DNA from: Dinochytrium kinnereticum
Lineage: Eukaryota; Chytridiomycota; Chytridiomycetes; Chytridiales; Chytridiaceae
Direction: 5' to 3'
DNA length: 16,526 nucleotides
Assembly: GCA_027604005.1 (NCBI GenBank)
Contig: JADGJT010000443.1
Coordinates: 1-16,526 of the forward strand
In this document: positions 1 to 7,605 of the stretch, piece by piece
Numbering within the stretch: the first letter of the stretch is position 1
Layout of the letters: each line of letters starts with the position of its first letter
Program-made: the position numbers and the translations under genes
Notes under the pieces: model-generated
Seen by the model: only the letters and a program-made list of their open reading frames with translations
What the model was told of the DNA's origin: nothing
Databases searched by the model: none

Positions 1-755
1 CCTTCATGCCTATCCTCAAATATGATTTTGAGGTTTGCAAAACAACTTTTGAATTGCGAAATTTCAATTAAAATTTTTAACTTGAAATTTCCAAATTCTA
101 TGCTTGCGAAAACTCTCTAATGTGCCCCATAGTACTTTGTTACGTATGTTTTCTTTTGTATATCATAACCTCTGTGACTTAGTACTTTGTTAGTTTATTA
201 TTCATAATATATACGTTGTGACGCAGACACAACGTACAAAACCTGCCAAAGTTGTGTATGGAATGGCACTTCTCTCCAACCATCGCAAATATGGTCGGAT
301 CCCTCAAGCTTAGCCCTCCCATCTTTCCCCCATGAGATGTTGATTGTGTTGTTGACGCCGTCGTTTTGAGTTTTGTTTTAGATGGATCTTATCATACTAT
401 TATGTTGCATATCTCCCTTTCTTAACTACTTCTGCCAGTTGTGTTGATATCGATGTTCGGACTTAACTGAGTTGTCAAACCCATACATCTGTTTTGAATT
501 CCTGGTGTGTTTGCATATTACTTCACAACTGGGGCCAGAATTTCACACTGATAGGTCTGTACTTATTTTGGAAATTTATACACTTCAAACCAGTCCAAGT
601 GAGACCCAAGATTGCCTTTTCTTGCTCACCATTTATCATTTGCTTTCATACGACCGCTGGATTAATGCAAGTCGTGTATAAAAAAATACTTTGCCAATGG
701 GCCTTCAGTTGTGTCGTGTCCTTTGACAACAAAAAATTTCCTTTCATTTCGAGCT
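1..755. other. AT-rich non-coding flank upstream of YIF1
   Basis: I found no convincing coding exon here. Two overlapping plus-strand open frames begin near 472 and 494, but they have no family resemblance and no supporting splice pattern. The first 240 bases are AT-rich. They hold three short perfect inverted repeats (14-33, 58-91, 212-236) and a 13-base direct repeat, TAGTACTTTGTTA, at about 130-142 and 180-192. The last 100 bases should include the YIF1 core promoter and leader. The repeats could be hairpins or a relic of a mobile element, but no open reading frame of such an element is visible. Confidence 0.5.
677..698 (+). promoter_or_regulatory. TATA-like and CCAAT-like elements before YIF1
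   Basis: TATAAAAAAA lies at 677-686 and CCAAT at 694-698, that is 79 and 62 bases before the YIF1 start codon at 756. The spacing is plausible for a short fungal promoter. The CCAAT on the downstream side of the TATA-like element is not the usual order, so only one of them, or neither, may be functional. This is a motif match only. Confidence 0.3.
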
Positions 756-2383
756 ATGTCTTGGGCACCTCCAGGCCCTGGACCTCGCAATGCAATGCCG
801 CCCCCACAGGGGATGAGGATGCCGCCGCCGCAGAACCCGCAGGAGCAGTCTGGATATAATCGAGACTCAAACGCGGAAGGGTATCGTCAGGCCCCTCAGC
901 TGCGCCAGACCTACAGCCAGGGATCAGCACAAGGCTCAGATTTTGGCTCAAATGATGGCTACTCATCTACTCAAGCTCCTGCAGCTCAGCAGCCGCGAGG
1001 AGGATACCAACAACCGAGGCATAACTACATGAGTGATAACTATTCAGGTGGAGGATCTGGTTTCGCTCAGCCTAACCCTGGCTATGGATCGCCTGCCCAG
1101 GCTTCTGGTCAGCCTGCCCAAGGGTATGGATATGGGCAGCAAGGCTATGGAGCTCAGCCCGCTCAAAGGTACCCAAATGCACCTGCTTCAGGTTATGCAC
1201 CTCAACCTTACAGCCAGAGAGGTGGGGGGGGGGTGGATATGTCTAATATGGGATCAGGGTCTGGATCAGGAAAGATGGGAATGCAAAATAGTGGAGATGC
1301 TCAGAGAATGGGTGGTGGATATTCTTCCGGCATGGATGGAGGTGCTCAGGGAAACACTCAATATTTCGGTCAGCAGTTCTCCCAGTTTCAAAACAGTGCG
1401 GCTGGACAATTGGGTATGCAGTTTGGCGCCCAAGCTCTTCAACAAGGCCAGCAGATCGTTAATCAGAATGTATAAGCTCAACTTTTTTTTTCGCTTTTTC
1501 ATGAAAGCACACATATTCATAACGATTTTTTTTAGATCAATCGTTATGTCAACATGGAGAATTTGCGACGATACTTCAACGTCAGTAACTCCTACGTTCT
1601 GAACAAGATCCGCGTTTTGCTTTTCCCTTTTCGTCAGAAGATTTGGACCCGATTAGTGAAAAGGTCTGAGCAAGATGGTCAAATGGAGGGATTTAAACCG
1701 CCGCGAGAGGACCTCAATGCGCCAGATCTGTATATTCCAGTAATGGCCTTCGTCACATACGTTTTGCTGATAGGTGCCTTATATGGAGTATCTGACAAGT
1801 GAGGGCGTCCTGTTTTTTAAACAATTATCGTCTTATATTTTTAAAGATTCAAACCAGAGGCCCTCGGATTGACTTCAACTTCGGCGCTCTTCATTACTGG
1901 ATGCGAGATACTATTCTTTAAATTAGGTTGCTATCTTCTGAATGTGACTAGTGAGTCATCATTCCTAGATCTCATTGCTGTTTGTGGTTACAAATATGTG
2001 CCGTAAGTTTATTTATTTGCTTCCCAAGTTCACTTCTAATTGTTTAGGATTATCGTTGTACTATTGCTTAAACTTTTGACCGTGAATGGATGGATGATTT
2101 ATTCTGTGTTTGGATACCTGATGATTGCTTTCGGCTTCTTTACGGTAAGATTTTTGTGATTCCTCCGCGGGACTCATACTTTTCAATGCAGCTGCGAACA
2201 CTTCGCCATATTGTTTTGCCCGAGTCCAACTCGACCGTGATGAGCCCCCAGAGGCAGAGGCGGATATACTTCCTCTTCATTATCGTCGTCTTTCAAATTG
2301 TGACGGCATTCTTTTTGGTTTACACGGGTGCTCCATCCCCAAAGGCGGCCAAGGCTGCTCTTCCAAAGACAACCCAAATCTGA
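756..2383 (+). CDS. YIF1: YIF1-family ER-Golgi membrane protein
   Basis: Exons read 756-1469, 1536-1798, 1847-2002, 2048-2144 and 2192-2383, joined by GT..AG introns of 66, 48, 45 and 47 nt. They give 473 residues in one continuous frame. The conserved Yif1 core begins exactly at exon 2 (about residue 239) with INRYVNMENLRRYFNVSNSY, followed by VLLFPF. About five hydrophobic segments follow, near 303-322, 336-356, 366-388, 392-411 and 435-455. Yif1 proteins partner with Yip1 and Yos1, bind Rab/Ypt GTPases and work in COPII vesicle traffic between ER and Golgi. Usual family length is about 300 residues; the excess is residues 1-238, a Pro/Gln/Gly/Tyr/Ser-rich, probably disordered stretch containing a ten-G coding run near 1223-1232. 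ATG 756 was chosen because it opens the Pro-rich N-terminus; an in-frame upstream start is possible but looks like leader. The family call is firm; the exact start is less so. Confidence 0.95.
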
Positions 2384-2396
2384 AGTGGAAGGAAAA

Positions 2397-2402
2397 AATA
2401 AA
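2397..2402 (+). terminator. AATAAA polyadenylation signal of YIF1
   Basis: AATAAA lies 14 bases after the YIF1 stop and 39 bases before the ATG of the next gene. It is the only canonical hexamer in the 58-bp gap. If used, the YIF1 transcript would end inside or next to the leader of the ligase gene. Confidence 0.4.
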
Positions 2403-2441
2403 TTTCATATCAGAAGAATAATAATTCGGGTCCAAAGAGGG

Positions 2442-5400
2442 ATGGCTGAGGTCGAGTTCGGAGAGCTCGCTAGCCTGCTGGAGGCTAACGAGAAGCATTG
2501 GAAGAGGCATAACAGCTCCTTATCGACCTCAAGGCCACGGGGACATCTCCAGCGAGTTCGGAAGGAACTGCGAAAGAACGTGGAATCCTGGTGTAGGGAC
2601 TTTGCCGTGACCGCCCAGACCCATGACCTAGCACGCCTGCTCGCCCCTGAACTGGATATGCGGCGATACGGCCTACGAGAGAACTCGCTTTGCAGTTTGC
2701 TTTTGACGGGTAATTCTCTGGGGACGCAGGGCCTCACCAGCGTGGAGAACAAAATCAGGAACTGGAGGGCATCAGGAAATCTTCCTCAATGTGTCCATGA
2801 CGCTTTGTTGACCTTGGGACAAACGCGTAGATCCAGCGGCTCACTTGAAAGCATCAGTCTGACCATAGGACGGCTTAATCGCCTACTGGGCGAGCTCTCA
2901 TCATGCTGCAGCTTCACGGTAGATAGGTCGGGGCGCCAGCTCAATCGGTCGTGTCGCAACCAATCCGACATTGTCCGCGATATTTTTGTCGGACGTGCAC
3001 CACTTGAGATCAAGTGGATCATTGCCATCATCTTGAAGTTCCAAACGGTGCATCCGTCAGTAATACTGGGCGGGATTCACACACGGTTCTGGCACGTTTA
3101 TCGTCATCAGACAGACTTGCTGGTTTGCTGTCATATTGTTGATCGACTTCTCAGTGGTGAGGACCTGCGAGGGCTTGACAAGATCTCGGTTGGCGTCCAT
3201 TTTTCCGTCATGAAGTTAAAAAAGGGTAGCTCACCAGCCTATGTTGTCAAACAAATGCGAAAGTTGGGCCACACAGAATGTTATGCTGAAGTAAAGTATG
3301 ATGGGGAGAGAATGCAGGTTTGCAGCTGTCTATTTAAACCCGCCATACTAAGACAGAACAGGTTCATGTCTCCTCTAGGAAAGTTGTCGCCATTTTCTCA
3401 AAGAGCGGGCGTAATAGCACTCAAGATCGCATCTTATCGCACGATATCGTTTTATCGGCTTTGGGGATCGGTGGTAATATAAAAGGACGCGCCTCAGGCA
3501 AGCCGGACGTTCATAGTGCGATCTTGGAAGGAGAGCTTCTCTCTTACAAGGACGGCGATGGAGTCGAAGCCTTTTCAGCTGTTCGTGACTTTGTAACGAA
3601 AAGACCAGGTGCAATCCAAGACATTAATGAAGGCCGCAGACACTACCAAATCATGTTTTTTGACATTTTGCAACTCAACGGACAAGTCTTAATCAATGAG
3701 CCCTACACTAAGCGAAGAAAGCTATTGCTGGAGGTGGTGCATCCCATACCTGAGTATGCAGGTGTGAGCGAATCACATTTGATTGATCTTCGAGAATCGG
3801 ATGAGATCGCTTCGGAAAATCTCAGAAATCTGTTCGTCGAAGTTTGTTCTCGTCCTGCTGAGGGTCTTGTTGTTAAAGGATGCAGAGGCGAATATGTTCC
3901 TGGGAGGGAGGCTTCGTGGTTTAAATTAAAAAAGGATTACATTGACGGGTTTGCGGATACAGCGGAGTTTGCATTACTTGGAGGATCCTATTCGGAGCAG
4001 GCGTCAAAGTACCTTCATCTTTCTCGTGAAGACGAACCAACTCTTTTAAACATCTTTTATGTCGGGTGTAGAACAGGCGCGAAGCACGTTAGTTTGTATT
4101 TTCTTACTTCTGTCTTTACTTCTACAGAATTCGTCATCCCTAGATAGGCTTGGCGTTACTAAGAATAATGTAACCACTTTCTGCAGACGTGCCCATCATT
4201 TATCATTCTCTTTGATCTGACTGCTGGGTTCAACCGAGAGGAACTCGTTCAGCTCAGCAAGGCTACTTTGCCGATGCGAAGGAATAATGTTTCAAAGCTA
4301 TCCTATCTGTTAAAGAAGGGACCGGTTTCAGAACGTGTCGTTGAGTTTTTCTTTGATCCACCACTGGCAGTTGAGCTGATGGGTGGTGGCTTTGATCGTA
4401 AATTTGGGTTCTGGTACATGCGAGGACCAAGATTATTGCGGCAGTGTCCAGCAGAAAAGACATGGAGAGATACTCTTAGTTACAGTCAGTTTGAGGTAAG
4501 TAGGAATTGCCCTGTTCTGTTCTTTTTGCGGTAGTTAGTGACTAAGTTTTCTCCTTGTTGCTGTTGGACTGGCAGTTGATTGCCAAAAACGCAATGAAAA
4601 GCGTCAACTTTGGTCATGAAAATGTTAAAAGGCTTTCAGCAGTAGACGCGCGGGTCCTATCAGGTGGGCGACAAGTTTCCGATCTTCGACGCACAGGAAG
4701 TAAAATATGGGCGGACAGTTTCAACCTAGGACTCAATCGAGATAACTCAAGGCTTTCAACTGATAACCGAAGGGATTCAAGCGATTTATTTGATTCAGCG
4801 GATGAAAGTTTTGACGATCAAAGTAGCTATTTCTCCTCCGATGGTACTGGTGTTTTGCCTTCGGAGCATGGATGTAGGAAGGCAGGCGACTTGCCTCAGA
4901 ATGACCCGTCGGTATCGTCCTCCATCAATATCTCCTCTGTATCAACTGTGCCGATTAATTCGGAGAAGGAGACGCCATCGCCATCTCCCCCACCCTTTGA
5001 AGATAGTTTTAAGGGCTTAAAACGAACAGGGAGCCGTGATTCAGATGAGGCATTTGTCCCTGGAATCAGCCATGCTGTCCTTGCTAGGATGGGCAGCTGG
5101 CCCGATACTGATGTGGAGGGGCGGGGTAATGGTGTTGGGATCCATAGGGTCATATCAAGCCTGTCTGAAACTGAGATTGATGAGCCCTGTGAAGCCAATG
5201 AGGATGGTACGGACGAAAGAGATGTTAAGCGCTTTCGTGGCTCAAGTTCCGGTAGCCACTGTGGTGCTTTAGAGCCGAAGGCATCACCATCCTTTATTGT
5301 CTCTTCTGGAAAGCTAGATGATGAGATGCCCCTTCCCCATACCTCATCACCGACGAATGTAAAAGTTTTATTGGCTGGAGAAGGTGGCATTGATTCCCAG

Positions 5401-7263
5401 CAAGGCTCGCTAAACTCTGACCACGGCACGTGCGCTAATCTTCGCCTATCTTCAATTCGCCATAATGGCTACATGCTCGATGTGTTGCCCGACGTATTGA
5501 CACCAACGAAAATACTAGAAATCCCAGCTTCTCTTACTCCGAAATTGACACACACCTCTAGTGATCGCACGGCGGTGAAAAGTTGCGGTTCCGGTAGCTC
5601 ATCACGAGTCCTTATGGATCTGACTGAAGATTGCGAGGTTCTCGATTTGACTGGTGATTCACCCCTTCGAATAGGGGTGAACCAAAAGACCCCCACCATA
5701 AGCAATATCTTCAAGAAAAGAGCTCCATCCGAATTATCTCAGACTTCTTCTCTCTTAAATTTGCCTAGTACTAAACGATTGTTTACTAGACGGCGAAAGA
5801 GAGCGAAGGTGTCGAAGAAGGATCTGGACGTTGTGACCGATGATTGCATAGGGGATGAATCTGAAGTCAGTTTGAGCGCAATATCACCACTACGTCAATC
5901 TTTCGTAGTGGCCGAGGAATCGCCAAGAAATATGCCCCTCCCCTGTCTCGCTTCTAAATTTGAAGCTTTTCCGATCGCTTTGAGATCATTTCTGTCGTCT
6001 AAAACCTCTTCTACCGTTTCTATAGTAGCAGATGAGGAAAAAGGACTTACAGGGAGTACTGAGATTGTGGTGGCCTCCTCTTCCTCTCTAGTTGGACAAG
6101 TAAATGATACTGCTATAGAGGGTTTAGGGGATGGCTATCCGATCACCCTATCACCCCTTTTATGTGTTTCTGCTTTGAGCCCCGTCATCAGTATTATGTC
6201 CGAGGAGGAAACATCCTTTTTAGTTTCTGCTCAAGAGGAAGGGATCACCTCTCAAAGGAAAAGCTGCGAGCAAGGTGGGGCATTGGATCATGTTCCCTGC
6301 GATTCTTTATTCAAAGTATGCCCTCAAGATCGAAAGGATGATTTGATCGTTCTGGAAACACCGCCTCGTGCCGATCTGACATTGCGCCGGGCTTATTTCA
6401 ACACCTGTGAAAGGGCTTCAATGCCTGAAGTTGTGAGGACAAGCTCGAGTCTGAATTACTCTGATGGCAATGAGACGATAGTCTTGGGGATGGATGATTC
6501 GGCGCTCCAGACACCTCTCAGCAAAGATGAGTTTGCCTTTTTGGACCCTAACGTGAAAGGCTCAGAGCTTGTGTATGATTCAGAGGATCTTAGCCCTTTG
6601 GAATTCTCGAAGGTGTTTTTCTACGTTCCTGGACTTGCAGGTCATCGCCTACGTATAAGGGGACAGTTGGGTGTTCAAATTCAGGCCACAGACATCAATC
6701 AGCGATTGGAAGATGGAACACTTGTCAACTTAATCGCTGATCTTAGCAAGCTAGATGGTTTGATTTCTACGCGGCGGGTTCTTCATTCGTTTGATGCAGC
6801 TTTGGCGGCGGCGTGCTGGACAGGGCCTGCAGCAGGAATTGGAGTCCTTCCGGCTGAGCCGGAGCTAATGACTAGTGGTGATAAAGGCAGAAGGGACGGA
6901 ACGACGACAAAGGGAAGATCATGCTCTGTTTTGATTCTCATCCCCAGCGGTATCTCACATTCAGCTCTTGAAGACAGAGAACGGGTAGAGCGTTGGAAGC
7001 TATTACTTTCAGAAAGGTGAGCAATACATACACTCTCTTTTTTTCAATTTTTGTTGTTTTTTTGCCTTTTGTCCTTTTTTTGCCGACTGATTTAACAACA
7101 TCAGTCTTATCTTTTAATCAATTGTTCTAGAATGATTGAAAGAAGAAATGACCCCGCTCCTATTTACGTTGGAGATTCGGCATCATTCCTCCAGCGCCTT
7201 GCAGATGTGCCAGGCTCCTTCGGAAGATTATGCTGTCACCCGCTTCGTAATCAGCCGCAGTGA
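2442..7263 (+). CDS. LIG4-like ATP-dependent DNA ligase with long tail
   Basis: Exons 2442-3317, 3362-4087, 4187-4495, 4576-7016 and 7131-7263 give 1494 residues. Residues 1-250 fit the ligase N-terminal domain (RRYGLRENSLCSLLL, EIKWIIAIILK). The nucleotidyltransferase core follows: motif I EVKYDGERMQ with catalytic Lys285 and Arg290, then ILEGELL (346-352), FFDILQLNG (391-399), EGLVVKG (459-465) and WFKLKKDYIDG (478-488). An OB-type region follows with AVELMGGGFDR (595-605). The RFPR signature near motif VI reads RGPR (613-616). Such enzymes seal nicks and double-strand ends in the nucleus by Lys-AMP chemistry. Beyond about residue 660 the protein is Ser/acidic-rich and probably disordered, with a tandem SIM-like stretch (982-998) and a basic NLS-like cluster starting at 1037. 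The last 170 residues look folded; a degenerate BRCT is possible but I cannot show it. It resembles a filamentous-fungal LIG4-related family more than textbook LIG4. Intron 3 (4088-4186, 99 nt) is the least certain junction. Confidence 0.92.
5608..5658 (+). other. Tandem SUMO-interaction-like motifs in the ligase tail
   Basis: Residues 982-998 of the ligase read VLMDLTEDCEVLDLTGD. This is two copies of the hydrophobic core followed by acidic residues (VLMDLTED and EVLDLTGD) that typifies SUMO-interacting motifs of the V-I-D-L-T class. They sit in an otherwise disordered, Ser-rich region, as expected for accessible SIMs. Binding is inferred from motif shape only. Confidence 0.6.
5773..5820 (+). 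other. Basic NLS-like cluster in the ligase tail
   Basis: Residues 1037-1052 contain KRLFTRRRKRAKVSKK, a dense Arg/Lys block able to act as a mono- or bipartite nuclear localization signal. This fits a nuclear DNA-repair ligase. It lies 40 residues after the SIM-like pair. Confidence 0.55.
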
Positions 7264-7605
7264 TGTGGTGAATGAATGCACGATGGTTGACCAGCAACAT
7301 ATTATATTTATTTCATGCCAATATTTAATACTTATGTACATATGTTCATAAAATGATGATAATAATAATACGTATTAATGATTATAAACATTTCACGCAA
7401 GTGTAGTCGGGAATATCTGCCAATTGAATGTAACAAAAATATGTCAAGAGCTCCACCCAGTGCTTGGTTCGGACTTTTTCTTGTGTGACTACAGTCGGAG
7501 TTTTTCTGCTGTCTGCCGAGCAATGGCTGCCGCATGCGTCTCGCTTTCATCCACCTTTTCTCTGAATTCCTTTGAACCCTGCTTCCCTTGGCCTGCTGCT
7601 CAACC
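7264..7605. other. AT-rich intergenic between the ligase and the orphan gene
   Basis: No gene is seen. The first half is AT-rich with ATA/ATG microsatellite character (about 7350-7385) and a 12-bp palindrome TAATACGTATTA at 7366-7377. It presumably carries the ligase 3' UTR. The second half is more balanced in composition and should hold the promoter of the next gene. Open frames on both strands across this stretch show no recognisable protein. Confidence 0.45.

Noticed and set aside
494..859. 121-codon plus-strand open frame upstream of and overlapping YIF1
   Set aside because: No recognisable protein and it overlaps YIF1 exon 1 in another frame; more likely leader sequence.
4896..5429. 177-codon minus-strand open frame
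   Set aside because: Shadow of the ligase tail exon, which is supported by a continuous 800-codon frame joined to the catalytic domain.
5689..5724. PCNA-binding PIP-box-like stretch (TISNIFKKR) in the ligase tail
   Set aside because: The Gln is not at the required position and only one aromatic residue is present, so the motif is too degenerate.
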